Assembly: GCA_009760855.2 (NCBI GenBank)
Contig: WPIO01000067.1
Coordinates: forward strand, 1,310,001-1,374,000
Direction: 5' to 3'
Length of the DNA: 64,000 nucleotides
DNA from: Cristatella mucedo
Lineage: Eukaryota; Bryozoa; Phylactolaemata; Cristatellidae
Each line of letters begins with the position of its first letter. Positions within the stretch are counted from its first letter, which is position 1. The translations under genes and the position numbers were made by a program. The notes under the pieces are model-generated. The model saw nothing but the letters and a program-made list of their open reading frames with translations, was not told the origin of the DNA and did not search any database. This document shows, one piece after another, positions 47,782 to 61,300 of this stretch.

Positions 47782-48984
47782 TTTTAAATAAATAAAATTT
47801 TAACAATATTATATAATAATAATACAAATATAAAAATAATTAAATACAATTATATAATTGTATTTTAAATTATTTATAATATAAAAATAGTTATTTTTAA
47901 TTATTTATGTATTATTATTTAATTATTTATTATTTATGTATTTATTTATTTAGCTTGTAGCACTGTACAAAATGGTCGGTAACCATTTTGATGCTTATTA
48001 CTTTTGTGAAAACTTTGTTTGCTATTAAAGTTAGCTTGGGATGCAGTGCAAGCCTCTGCTGGAATCGCTTGTTGACTCTGAGGTTTCATCTTCAGCGATA
48101 CTTTGACCACCAGTCGAGTGTCGAGGTCGAGCTCTCATTGACTTAAAAGGTAAATAAAACCCTACGACAATGTTGACCTGTGCAGAATGAATCTAAAGGC
48201 TAAGAGCTTGGCGATTTACCATGTGGTAGTTGCCCTGCTGCTTTAAGGGCTGTGACCTTGGTCCTATTTGCTGCTGCTGACAATGTTGTGAAGATGATAA
48301 GCCTCTTGTGCATAGCATCGTACAACAAGCCGAGGCGGTACTGTATACAGCTGGATGCTGCTGTAGAATGCGGCATTTAACCTTTCTGACAACATAATTT
48401 TGCCTGAATGTAACTGCTTTGTTAAGAATGAGGTGAGACCAATAAGGGCTCACAAAATATGTTCTTGGAAGAAAGATCCGACCGGTGAGTCAGCTGAGGT
48501 CGTACAATGAAGCGTAATGAGTCAAGTTTTTGAGTAGCTATGGAGTTTCACCCCTTGCCGATTAGCCCACAATAACTGCACACTCGTACAACGCAGCACA
48601 CAACAGTAACAATGGCATTTCTTTGATAGTGAGCAGAAAATAGACTAGTATCCATTAGAGGCATGGTATTTTGGTAATAAACTATGGTAAAGTAATACAT
48701 GCCGATCGATTGTGGATAGAGTAACGAGATAACAAGTCTAATTGGGCTTGTAAGTCAGCAATTAAAATGATGTTAATTATACAAAATAACGAAGTAATGG
48801 CACCATACGACATATTAACATGGGTGTGTACATTGTTTCTTTTCTAGTGCCTTCATTCGTTCAGTTTAAATTTCAAACGTGTTTTATGATATTACTGCTG
48901 GATGCTCAACCATGGCCATATGTTCCACAGGATAACCGTTCTAAATCCTACTTTAAACTAACCAAAAGAGTAGTTCACTTGATA
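47276..48984. other. AT-rich intergenic with (AAAT)n-like block
   Basis: 47735-47955 is built from 'aaataaat' and 'attattt' permutations with partial self-complementarity. The rest shows no gene or repeat match. The tandem array begins at about 48985. Confidence 0.5.
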
Positions 48985-51044
48985 CATCGTCTGACGGTTT
49001 AATCAGCTGGGTTGTGTGTATAATCCTTTGCTACCGTGGATACATTTTGCATTTTGGAGTGTTTCGCTGTCCAATTTTGGATTTTGTAATTTTTGAGTGT
49101 TGCGCTGTGATTGTCCGAATCGTTCACTACAGTGCTTACCATCTTTACATTCTGTGGTTACGTTGCTTGCTAATTAGTTATCTATGTCATCCCTTCATTT
49201 TGCCTCGAGTATGCTCATCCCGTTATTAGAAGCCTTCATATCATGCTGCAACAGCAGCCTTTTTCTTCATATTTGAGATCTTTTAATTAACACAGTTCTT
49301 ATTTCCGTTACATTTAGCTAGCGTGTTCGATATGCCTTTTGAAAAAAACTTGAGCTCTCTCAACACTAACAATAAAGCTTTATTGCTACGTTCATTTCAC
49401 CTCGATTAATTCATTAGCAAGCACGTTAATATTCATTTAGTAGGAAGATAGCATACCTTAAGTTTGCACGCAACGGCTATCAGATCCAATGAGTTGTCAC
49501 TTTTTAACCTGTCACCAGTATCATCTGTCTGGTGAACATTTCTAGTAAGTAACAATTTGAAACACACTGGCCTTGATTTCGAGGAATGTTTTTCCTATAT
49601 GTCCATGCAATCGGTCGTTTGCACGATTTGCTTATTGTGATGATCACAATTTTTATAACCCTAGCTGGTGCCATCATTTCCTTTACCCCTATTTTTGTAG
49701 CGTCGTCTATATTCTGTGATCGGCCGATATCTTAACAGTTATACAACATGACGCCCTGCAATGTGATTTGATACGACATCATCAGTTTAATTTTAGGGGC
49801 ACTCAAGATAAATCTGATAACATTTGTCAGACAATCGAATATTTGTTAAGGGTGCCTTTCAACAGACAAATATGTTACAATTGAGACCGGAAGTTCTGAC
49901 AACGTCCACAATCATAACAAAATTATTAAGCAAACCACCTAAAACCTATGTGTAAACCAGAAGGAACAATTCAACACAATACTGATCGATGTCTTCATCT
50001 GCGACTGGTACCTTAACTTGTCCAACCTGGGTAGATAGTACATGCCTGAAGCTTATTGAGGTGCATTCTTGTGCCTTTTATACTGTTTCATTTTTAGTGT
50101 ACCTTGATGTCTGGCAAACTCCATAAATCGGCAGATACTCCATGCCACTTGTCAGATTAAAATTTGAATAGCAAGTTCAACTCTACTTTTTACAGTAGTC
50201 TCTATAAAAACTCCTGATTTTGGTTAGATGCATTGGGCTGTATACGTCATCAAACGTCCTGGAGCTTTATTTTATGCAATCATGGACATGTATAGCAAAA
50301 TGTATCCAACCAAACTCAAGAGCAAGCATTAGCCGAGTTAGGGAACATATCAAGCCACACTGAAAATGAAGCTGTATAAAAGGCTCAGTAATGCACCTTA
50401 ACAAGCTTAACACATGCACCTCTTTCTACAGAGCATCGACAGATTAGTAATCCACAGATGATGTTGAGATCGGTAAGAGGGTTATCTGTACATCTGTGGC
50501 TTCCGATTTACATCCACGTTAGGGGTGGTTTGCATGTTTTTTATTTTACTTGGAAGTCAACTTTTAATCCCATTTATAGAATATTTGTCTTTTAAAAGGT
50601 GCCCTTAAAAATATTTGATTTTGGGACAATTTTGGTAGTTTTTTCGACATTCCCCTTGATGAAAACAAATTTGGCTTAGGTCCCTCTCCGCAGTTAACTC
50701 GTTACCATTATGCAAGTGATGGAAACCGGCCTGTACATGTCAGTGTGATATGCCAGCACTTATCATCCCCTCTCTCCACTACTGCCTTCAGGCCTTGATT
50801 TGTTGGCCAGGGCTTAGCCCATTCACCAATGTTTATTGGGTTGCGCCGGTTTTTTTAGAAGGCCAACATTTTTAGCTTGTCTTAGCTTCACGATCGCAGT
50901 ATCTGACATGCCAGTTTAAGGATCACAATGTAGTTGAATTCTATATCCTTGGTTTTTGGCGTTTAGGTGCTGCTATACTAGAAATACCGTCACTAACCGC
51001 TGTGCTGTTCCTTAATGTTTAAAAAAATAAAAAATAAAACATAA

Positions 51045-51165
51045 TTACTTTGTATAGCGCCCCAAGAGAACGTAGCCTCTATTCAGGCGCTTCACGTATG
51101 CCTCGGGGCTCGAGCCCACGACTTCAGCTAGGCCTTGGTCGGAGCGAGCACCATAACTTTGTAAA
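51045..51165 (-). mobile_element. tRNA-derived SINE, family B, in the array
   Basis: 'gtatagcgccccaagagaac', 'ctattcaggcgcttcacgta', 'tcggggctcgagcccacgac', then truncated after 'ggtcggagcgagcac'. Confidence 0.8.
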
Positions 51166-51339
51166 CCGGTATAAGCAGACAAACTGACCGTAAAGTGCAT
51201 TCCGATCCAAGGCATTATAATTAAGTGGCTGTAGAATTGGCAAGAGCGATTTCCTTTGATGTACTGCCTTATCTTGTCCTGATGAACATATCAAGTCATG
51301 TAAGTTGGCTCTGGTTATAGGTCAGATAAGTAATGTGTT

Positions 51340-51510
51340 CTTCTAGTCGTGGGTTTGAATCCTGCAGTGGGTGGTCCGTTGTTGCCAACTGCAGGCGATG
51401 GTGATAGCTGTTAAGGCTCTACATTCAATAATGTAATAAATAATAATAAATAGTGACATTTGTTAAGGCTCTTCCACAGCTATACAAATAAGGCTGTTAA
51501 ATCGGCAATT
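51340..51510 (+). mobile_element. tRNA-derived SINE, family A, in the array
   Basis: The B-box region 'gtgggtttgaatcctgcagt' is followed by 'gcgatggtgatagctgttaa' and 'cttccacagctatacaaa'. A short AT-rich insertion and a duplicated 'gttaaggctct' split the body. The 5' head is missing. Confidence 0.75.
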
Positions 51511-54500
51511 TCTAAAAAAATTTCCAGGCTAGGCTTGCCTTCGTCTGAGTAGATTTCTTCAGAAGGGTCGGCATCGGCTCGGCGTCACAACATTTACCTT
51601 CCCAATTTTGCTGGCTGCTTCCATCGTCACCTCCTCATGGTAGCAGCGGGTATAGAGTCTGGGTATAGAGAATGGGTGGTTCTATCAGCTATGCGTTAGG
51701 ACATACACCAGTTACCTTAATTCCTACCTCTCACTAGCTCATATTTAATATACTAAGACGTATCATACCCTTCGCTACCTTTTGTGAGACGGTTTAATCA
51801 GCTGGATTATGTGTAGAATCCTTTGCTAAAAACCTGAATTTTAGAGTTTTAGGTCAGCAAGGATAGTCAAAATTGGTGGCTCTCCGAACACAATCCTGAG
51901 TTACTAAGTTCTCTTATCTTACAAAGTTCTCTGCTTACGTTACTTATTCATTTTGGACCAATGTCAACAATTTATTCAGCATCAAGTATGTTCTTCACAC
52001 TGGTTAGAAGCTTAATTTTAAGCCTAGGTTATTTCATTTTGCAAAAATTAATGAGTTTTTCTTGCGTGGCTATTCAGTCAGATCCTGTTACCCCGAGTTT
52101 TCATAGACTGCAGAAAGCTGTTTGCTGCCTCGTGTCAAGCTGGAACTGACCTTTCCGTCACGTTTGAGCTCTCTTCATTAACACTGTACTAAATTCCGTC
52201 ACTTAATTTCCATAGCTAGTTACTAATATACGTCTTTTGAAACTTGTGGGTTCTCACCATGTGTGGTAAATGATGTTCGTCAGCTCCTCATGATAGCAGT
52301 AGGTTTCGATCGCAGTAATCGGTGGTCCTTTTAAATATTCGATTCGGGCATGCTGCAAATAGCCTTATTCTTGCTACTTGCCAGCTTATTTTATATCGAC
52401 TAAGATGCATAACAGCCCATTGCTATCTTTCATCAGACGGTCTAATCAGCTGGCTTATATGTCAAATCATTTTCTAAATTGAATGCATTCAAAGTGTTAA
52501 GGCTCCCGTAGTTGTACAAGTTTTTAACTTTTCGAGCACATCAGTGCATATTATCCTTAACGTTCTGCCCTTACTTTATTTGCTCATTTTATATCTATGT
52601 CAGCACTTCATTCTGCATCAAGTATGCTCACTACAGTGTCTAAAAGCTAAATATTGGAACGAGGTCATTTCTGATCGCAAATAATGAATACTTTTAATAT
52701 CTTGGATGTGCACTACCTGATTCAGTTGCTCCCTCTACTATGGACAGCATAATGCTGTTTGTAGCCTGACTTGAAGCTTTAACAGAACTTGTACGCCACG
52801 TTTGATATCTCTTTAAGAACACGGTTCCAAATTCTATCACTTGTAGATATCTAGTTCGATATGCCATTTGAATTTGATGATATTTAACCGCACCTGCTAG
52901 GCTTTTATCGGTACGTTTATTTTAACCAGTTTATTTTCCTAACGTGCACGACATAAAAATATCATGGTTGTACTGGCATATTTCGTGTGGCTTTTAGATC
53001 CAACTAGTTCAGGACCCACATCAATCATCAGCAGCATCATCAGCCCAGTGAACGTTTGCCATTAAGTCACTACTTAAAAAGTATGCTGACTTTAAATTAG
53101 GAATATTTTTATCCATTCCCGTGCGATTTGTCTTCTGAATGATTAGCTGATAGTACTGTGAAAAATTGATATTACCTTAGGTGGATCCATCATTAACTCG
53201 CCCTTAATATTTTTAGCTTGGTGTAACTTTTGTGGTCGGTTGGTTACTTTAAACTAATCCGAAATACAATTTGCAGCTCGCTTTGATCTTACTGACTCCT
53301 CGGTTTACTTTTGATTAAGGAAGCCTTTGTGCAGGTAACTCTCTTCCATGATTCCAAGGTCGTCATCAAAAAGTGATGCGAACTCTGTATTTTTCCAGAC
53401 CTGTATATCCGTGAGCTATGTCTTATCCCTTATCTTCCCATCCACCGTGTTGAGGTCAGTCTTTGTTGTGTATGCTCGGCGTTAGCCTATTCGTCAGCCT
53501 TTTTGAGTTGTTCAGTTTGTTGACAAGGCTAGCACTTGCAGCCCTTAAATTTTCTGCACAATCGCACAATGTTCATGCCAGCTTAAGGGCGACCTTCAAG
53601 AAAACGCTTAGAGAATTTGCCACACAATACAATGTGTTTAAGTTACCTTTTTCGAAAGGCGTATATGTTAAAACTAGGACCGGAAGTTCTGTCGACTTCC
53701 CCATAAAAGAAAAATGGTTATGCAAACGATTTCTAACCTAGATCTGAACTGGAAGCAACAAATCTACAAATAAAAAGTTTACAGATGTCTGCATCATATG
53801 CAATTTGTTTCCAAACTTTTCAAACCTTGGTAGATTGCAAAACATGCTTGAACCTTGTTGAGGTGCATTCGCGGTGTTAGTTAGCCAAAATCAATGCTAA
53901 AATGTATTTTTATCGATGGTTTCAGAATCTAGCGGCGGCTCGATTAGCAGGATCAAATTCATTTTAAATATTCAATTAGGCTTGCTACAGTTTGTTTGAT
54001 TCTCGCTACATGGTAGCTTCTTTTATATTGCCATCGCAGCCCATTGCTACTTTTCATAAGACATCAATCAGCTGGCTTAGAGGCGAAGTTATTTTCTACG
54101 TTAAATGCATTCCAAAGTGTTCAGTCAGTGGTGATTGTACAAGTTTTAACTGTTCGAGCTCAACAGTGCACGGTCGCTTTAAATTCTGCCTTAGTTTACT
54201 GGCTCTTATTGTGTCTATGTGAGCACTCTAATTTTTGTCAAGTACACTCACTGCCATATTTAAAAGCTTAATATTGGGCCAATGTTATTTATGCTGGTAA
54301 AAAATGAATTACTTTTATGTCTTGGATGTTCATTGAGCCCGACTATGTAGCCCTTCTATATTATGGACTGCCGATCGCTGTTACAAGACAGGTGAAGCTC
54401 TAACTGAACCTGTATGCCACGTTTGAGATCTCTTTACGATTGCGTTTCCAAAGTCTATCACCTGCTGTAAGCATGTTCGATGTTCCTAAATGTAGTGCTC

Positions 54501-56774
54501 TTTCACAGGATGTGATGGGCTTTTGTTGCTACGTTCGTTCCATCCAGATCATTTTCCTCACGTTCGCGACGGTAAACTGTCAAGGTTATAATGGCACACT
54601 TAGGCTTTGAGATAAAACAAGTTCAGGTCCCACATAATTCTTCTGGAGTATCATCAGCCCCGTGAACGTTTGAGAGTAAGTTGCCACTTGCAAGTCATGG
54701 TTGCCTACGATTCAAGGAATATTTTCATTCATTTCCATGCGATATATTTGTTAATGCTTAGCTGATTTTAAAATAAAAAATTAATGTCATTAGGTGGCAC
54801 CATTATTACATTGCCCTTACTATTTGTGGCTTAGTGTAGCGTATGTAATCTTTACTCGAGACTAATCTAAAATCAAATTTTGCAGGGTGCCTTGATCTTC
54901 TAGTGTTCTCTATTTATTTTTTATGCAGGAACGTTTTGCACAAGAAATGCTCTCCCCTAATTGCTGGTTAATCATAAAAAATGTGGTCCTAAGTCTGTAT
55001 TCTGCCAGACCTTGATATCCGTAAGCTATGTGAGCCCTAATCTTCCCATCCTATGGTCAGTGTCAGTGCATGCCAATTCTTCAGCATTCACTGGGTTGTT
55101 CAGTTTGTTGAAATCGGTAGCAATTGAAGCCCTTGAAGTTGCTGCATGGGGTTTACCACGTTCATGCCTGCTTTAATATAACGCAGTAGTTGGATTGCTT
55201 ATACTAAGTTTATATCATTGTATCTAAGTGCTATGCTACTCAGATGACTTTCAGTAGCCACGTTGGTAAGCCTTTATGTCGTGTTTACTTCTATATTTAT
55301 CCTTTGTCAGGCAAATCAATCTTAAAGTGCATTTTGACCTCTAATTTTGGAATTTAGCCACCGTTCTATTAGCAAGATATCATTCATATGCTCTGGCAGC
55401 CTCTTTTTCCTGAAGTTCAGATTAAGTCACGTTAGTTGGATCTGGTCGAATGTCATCTGTGTTAGTGTTAGCCTCATGGCGACGCACTATTTGTTTTACA
55501 CATTTCTTGCTATTGTTTTCACGTATCTCTGCATTAAGAGTCCTATTATTGGCTTGAAATAACAATGTCAAACTTCCCAATATTTATTTGACCACACTCG
55601 ACGAGTCAATCTCTAGCTTCTATTAATCTCAGCAGTTTTAGATTGTTGAAGTTTGAATGTTTATGAATCTTTTAAATACTTGATTGCGCCCGCTACAATC
55701 CTTAAGCTCTCGAGACTTGGTAGCTTATTTTATATCGCCTAAAATGCATCACAGCTCTTTGCTACCTTTTTTCAGATGGCTTAATCAGCTGGCTTTCAGG
55801 CAAACTCAATGTCTACATCAAATGTATTTCAAAATGTTTGGCCAGCCGTGATTGTGCAAGTTGTGACTGTTCGAGCACAACGTTGCACAGTCACCTTAAT
55901 ATGTGCCTTATTTTACTAGCTGACTCTGTATAGCTGACTCGGTGTCTCTGCGAGCACTCATTAATAAAGTTCACCGATTGCTGTGTTTAGAAGCATAGGA
56001 GTTAGTCGACGTCATTCATGCTGGTGAAAGATGATTCATTTTAATGACTTGATGTTCATTGAACTCGACTCTGTGGCCCTCTTTACTATGGACTACTTAC
56101 TGCTGTTTGTAGACTCACGTCAAGCTCTAACAGAACCTGTATGCCTCGTTTGATATCTCTTAATGATTTCGTTTCCAAAATTTTATCACCTGGAGTACGC
56201 AAGTTGGATATTTCTAAATTTAATACTCTTTCATAGGATGTCATAGGCTTATGTTGCTGCGTTCGTTCCACCCAGATCATTGTCCTAACTAACGTGCGTT
56301 ACGTAAAAATGTCCAAGGTTTTAGTGGCACCTCAAGGCTTCCAGTTCAATGGAATTGGAGTCCCACATAACGCATCAGCATCAGCCCTGTGAATGTTTGA
56401 TAGCAAGTTACCACTGTAAACTCATGCTGGCCAACGATTCTAGGAAGATTTTCATTTATTCCCATGCTATTCGTTTTGTAAATGATTAGCTGATTGTAAC
56501 ATGACAAACTAATGTTGCTCTAGATGGCAGCATCATTAACTTGCCCTTAATATTTGTAGCTTAGTGTAATGCCTGTAATCGGCTGTTACTTTAATCAGAT
56601 CCGGACTGATGTTTTGATTGGTGCTTTCCGTGTCCTTTGTTTACCTTTGATGTCGGAATATTTTGCACGAGCAATTCTCTTTCTTGATTACGAGATCATC
56701 ATTAAAAAGTGATGTATTATTCCAGACCCGTTTATCAGTTAGCTATACCAGCCGTAATCTTGGCCTTACCTGGT

Positions 56775-56958
56775 GAGTCGTGATGGCTCACCAGGTAAGG
56801 CGGTTGCTTTTCACCACCTTGGTCCCAAGGTTGTAGGCTCGAATCCTGCAGTGGGCGATCCTATAATGCTGCTGCAAGCGATGATGATAGCCGTTAAGGC
56901 TCTTCTGTCGCTATAAAAAAGAGGCTGTTAAATCAGCTAGTATTTTTTTATTTATTTT
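56775..56958 (+). mobile_element. tRNA-derived SINE, family A, in the array
   Basis: A full copy with 'tgatggctcaccaggtaagg', 'gtaggctcgaatcctgcagt', 'gttaaggctcttctgtcgct' and 'ggctgttaaatcagctag'. It interrupts the array unit between 'cagccgtaatcttgg' and 'aatcttcccatcc', which are contiguous in neighbouring units. Confidence 0.88.
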
Positions 56959-58171
56959 TAATCTTCCCATCCACTTGCGACGTCAGTCTCGGCAGGTTTT
57001 GTATTCGTCAGCCTCTTTTTGGTCGTAGTTTGTTGAATGCTCTTGCACTTGAAGCCCTCACAACTGCTGCAACTTTGCATACAATACGTTCATGCCTGCT
57101 TAAATATAACAATGTAGTCGGATTGTATATCCCATGTTTTCATTAAAGTACCTAGGTGCTATGCTACTCGCATGACCATCAATAGGCACCTTTGTGAGTC
57201 TGTGCCCTGTTTGCTTCGGTGTCTAACTTTTGTCAGCTTAAATGAACCTTAAAGTGTATTTGGATCGATGGTTTTTAAAATTTCACGGCCGTTCCATTAG
57301 CACGATAAAATTCATTTGCTTTGATGCCTCTTTTTGCCGATGATCAGATTAGGTCACGTGAGTTGGCTCTGGTCGTATGTTACCTTTGTAAATTTTTAGT
57401 CTCCTGGTGTCGTACTACATTTTTACAAAAATCTAGCCATTTTGTTAATGTATCTCTGCATTAAGAGTCCCATCACCGGCTTCAAATCACAACGTCAATT
57501 TTCCTAATAATGATTTCACCACTATCGATGCAGCACTCCTCAGCTTCTCATAGTCTCAGCAGTTTTCGAATGCATTATTTTGTGAGCCTTTTAAATATTC
57601 AATTTCCTGCTACAGTTTGGTAAATTCTCGAAGCTTGGTGGTTTATTTTATATCGCCTAAAATGCATCACAGCCTTGTGCTACCTTTCAGCAGACGGCTT
57701 AATCAATCAGCTCTCTAAGTCATTGCCTAAATTAAATGCATTCCAAACTGTTAGTTCGGCTGTGACCTTACAAGTATTTCAGTGTTCGAGCACAACAGTG
57801 TATGGTGGCCAAATATTCTGCTAAAGGGTATTTTCTCGTTGCCTATTAATATGAGCTCTTTATTGTACATCAAGTACTCATTGCTTTGTTTTGAAGCTTA
57901 ATAGTTAACTATTATTAGGTATGCTTGTTAAAGGTGAATAGTTTTCATATCTTGAATGTTCCCTAAGCACAACTCCGTAGCCCGGTTTTACTATGGACTG
58001 CCGACTGCTGTTTGTAGACTCACGTGAAGCTTTTACTGAACTTGTATGCCACCTTTGAGATCTCTTTACGGTTATGTTTCCAAATTCTAGCACCTGTAGT
58101 AAGCAATTTCGTTGTACCTAAATTTGGTGATCAGGTAATGATAGGATTTTGTTGCTACGTTCATTCCATTC

Positions 58172-58325
58172 AAATCAGCTGGTTTGGTCCAGTGGTTAAG
58201 GTGCTCGCCCCGACCAAGGTCTGGCTGAGGTCGTGGGCTCGAGCCCGGAGGAATATGTGAAGCGCCTGAAAAGAGACGAGGTTCTCCTGGGGCGCTATAC
58301 AAATTAATTACATGTAATTATATAT
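58172..58325 (+). mobile_element. tRNA-derived SINE, family B, in the array
   Basis: 'gctggtttggtccagtggtt', 'aaggtgctcgccccgaccaa', 'gtcgtgggctcgagccc', 'gtgaagcgcctgaaaagaga' and 'ggggcgctatacaaattaat'. This is the best-preserved family B copy in the window. Confidence 0.9.
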
Positions 58326-61300
58326 CGTGCACGATGTTGCAATGTCACGGTTGTAATGATGCATCTAGGGTTTTGGATCGAATGAGTTAATCTCCCACAT
58401 AATAATGCATCAGCCGGATCATCAGCGATCATCAATGATCCCTGTGAGCGTTTGATAGTAAGTCACTACTTGAAACTCTTGCTGGCCTATGATTCCAGAA
58501 ATATTTTCATTCCTCCTTAACTTGCCCCTTTTTTAGTCTATCGTCTGTAATCTGAGGATTACTTTAGATTAATCCGAAACCAAATTTGGCTGAGTGCTTT
58601 GACCTTCCTGCATCCTTGGTTTACTTGTGATGCAGGAACCCTTGGCACTGGAAATCCTCTCCCCTGATTGCTGGGTCATCATAAAAAAGTGGTCCTAAGT
58701 CTGTATTCGGCCAGGCCTTTATATCCGTGACCTATGTGAACCCTAATCTTCACATCCTACGGTGACGTCTGTCTCGGTGAATGCCCATTTGTCAGCATTC
58801 ATTGGGTCGTTCTGTTCGTTGAAATCATTACCACTTGAAGCCCTTGAAGTTGCACGATAGTATTACTACGTTCAAGCCTGCTTTAATATGAGCTAGTAGT
58901 CGGATTCTCTATCTTAAGTTTTTATTGTGGCAGGTAGGTGATACAGTTCTCAGATTACTTTCAGTAGCCACGTTGTTGAGCCTGTACGTCTTATTTCCTT
59001 TTGTATTTACCCTTTGTCAACCAAAATGAACCTTGAAGTGCATTTTGATTAATGGCTTTATAATTTCATGGCCGTTTTATAGGTAAGATTAAATTCACTC
59101 GCTTTGCCAGCCTCTCTTTCCTGGCGTTCAGATTTAGTTGCGCTTGTTGGATGTGGTCGTATGTCACCTTTGTATAGTGTTAGTCCCCTCACGACGTACA
59201 AAGTATACTTTTCTTGCCACTGTTTGAGCGTATCTCTGCACGAGAGTCCCAGCATTGGGTTATCACGACTTTTATCTTTCCTGAAAGGATTTCACCATTC
59301 TCTATGCATCCACCCTTAGTTTCTCATAATCTCAGCCGTTTTCGAATGCAGTAATTTGTGAACCTTTCAAATATTCGATTTTGCCTTTACATTGTTTTCA
59401 GTTCTCGCTACTTGGTAGCTTAGTTTATATCTCCCAAGGTGCCTCACATCCCCTTGCGACCTTTCATCAGACTGCCTAAGTAGCTGGGTTTTAGGCTTAT
59501 TAATTTTGTACGTTAAATGCTTCCCAAAGTGTTCGGTAAGCAGTGAGTGTACAAGTTGTAACTGTTCAAGCACAACGGTGCTCAGTAGCCTTAAATTCTG
59601 ATTTAGTTTACGTGCTCGTTTCATGTCTGTAAACACTGTATTTTGCATCCAGTACATGCACTGCTGATTTGGGAAGCTTAATATTGGGCCATTGGCATTT
59701 ATGCTGGTAAAAGAAGAATCATTTTAATGTCTAGGATGTCCATTTAGCCCAACTCTGTAGCCCCTCTTTTATATAGACTGCTGATTGTATTTGTAGACTT
59801 AAATGAAGGTCTAACTGAACCTGCATGCTACGCTTGAGATCTCTGTACGATTGCGTTTCCAAATTCTATCACCTGTAATAGGCACGCTCGATATACCCAA
59901 AGTTTGAACTCTTTCGCAGGATGTGATAGGCTTTTGTTGTTGCGTTCGTTCCACCAAGATCATTTTCCTTACGTGCACGACGGTAGACTGCCAAGGTTAT
60001 AATGGCACACCGAGGCTTTGAGATCCAACGAGTTCAAATCCCACATAATGCATCAGCAGCATCGTCAGCCCTGTGAATGCTTGAGAGTAAGTTACCACTT
60101 GCAACTCACGGTGGGCTACGATTGAAGGAATATTTTCATTCATTCCCATGCGATATGTTTTGTAAATGTTTAGGTGGTTTTAACATGAAATCGCCAGGTA
60201 GCGCCATTATTACCTTGCCCTTAATATGTGTAGCTCAGTCTATTGTCTGTAATCTGTGGTTACTTGAGATTTATCCAAAACCAAAATTTGCAGGGTGCTT
60301 CGAACTCCCCGTGTCCCAGGTTAATCTTTGATGCCGGAATGTTTTGCACGGGCAATTCTTTACCCTGATTGGTGAGTCGTCATCAAAAATGATTCCAAGT
60401 TTGCATCCTTGCAGACCTTTATATTCGTTAGCCATGTCAGCCCTAATATTCCCATCCTAGGGCCAATTCGGCGATTGCCAATTTTTTAGCATTCATCGGG
60501 TTGTTTACATTTTTAAAAGCGCTAGAAATTGAAGCCTTTGAAGTGGCTGCATGGTATTACTACGTTCATGCCTGCCTTAGTATAGCATAGTAGGTGCATT
60601 CTTTATCCTAAGTTGACATCATGGCACCTCAGTGCTACGCTACTCATATCACTATTAGTAGCCACGTTGGTGAGCCTTTATTTCATGTTTTCTTCTGTAT
60701 TTATCCTTTGTCGGCCAAAATCAACCTTAAAGTGCATTGTGATCGATTTTTATAGAATTTAGTGGCCCTTCCATTTGCACGATCAAATCCATTTGCTTTG
60801 GCGGCCTCTCTTTCGTGACATTCGGATGAAGTCACGTGAGTAGTGTTCTGGTCGTTTGTCACCTTTATAAAATGTCAGTCACGTGGCGACGTAATATTTT
60901 CTCCAAATTTCTTGTCACTGTTTTAAAGTACCTTTGCACTAAGAGTTCAATCATTATATTAAAGTCCTAACGTCAATCTTCTCAATTATGATTTCACCAC
61001 TCTCGATGCTATAATCCTCAGCTTCTTATAATTTTAGCAGTTTTCGATGGTAGTATTTTGTGAACCTTTTAAATATTCGATTTCGCCTGCTGCAATTTGT
61101 TAAATTATTTCTACTTGGTAACTCACTTTATATCTCCTAAGATGCATCACAGCTCTTTGTAAAATTTCATCAGACGGCTTAATTAGCTGGTTCATAGGCA
61201 AAGTCTTTTTCTACATCAAATGCATTTCCAAGTGTTCGGTCAGCTGTTATCGTACAAGTTGTAACTTTTTGAGCACTCTAGTGCGTAGCCGTCATAAATT

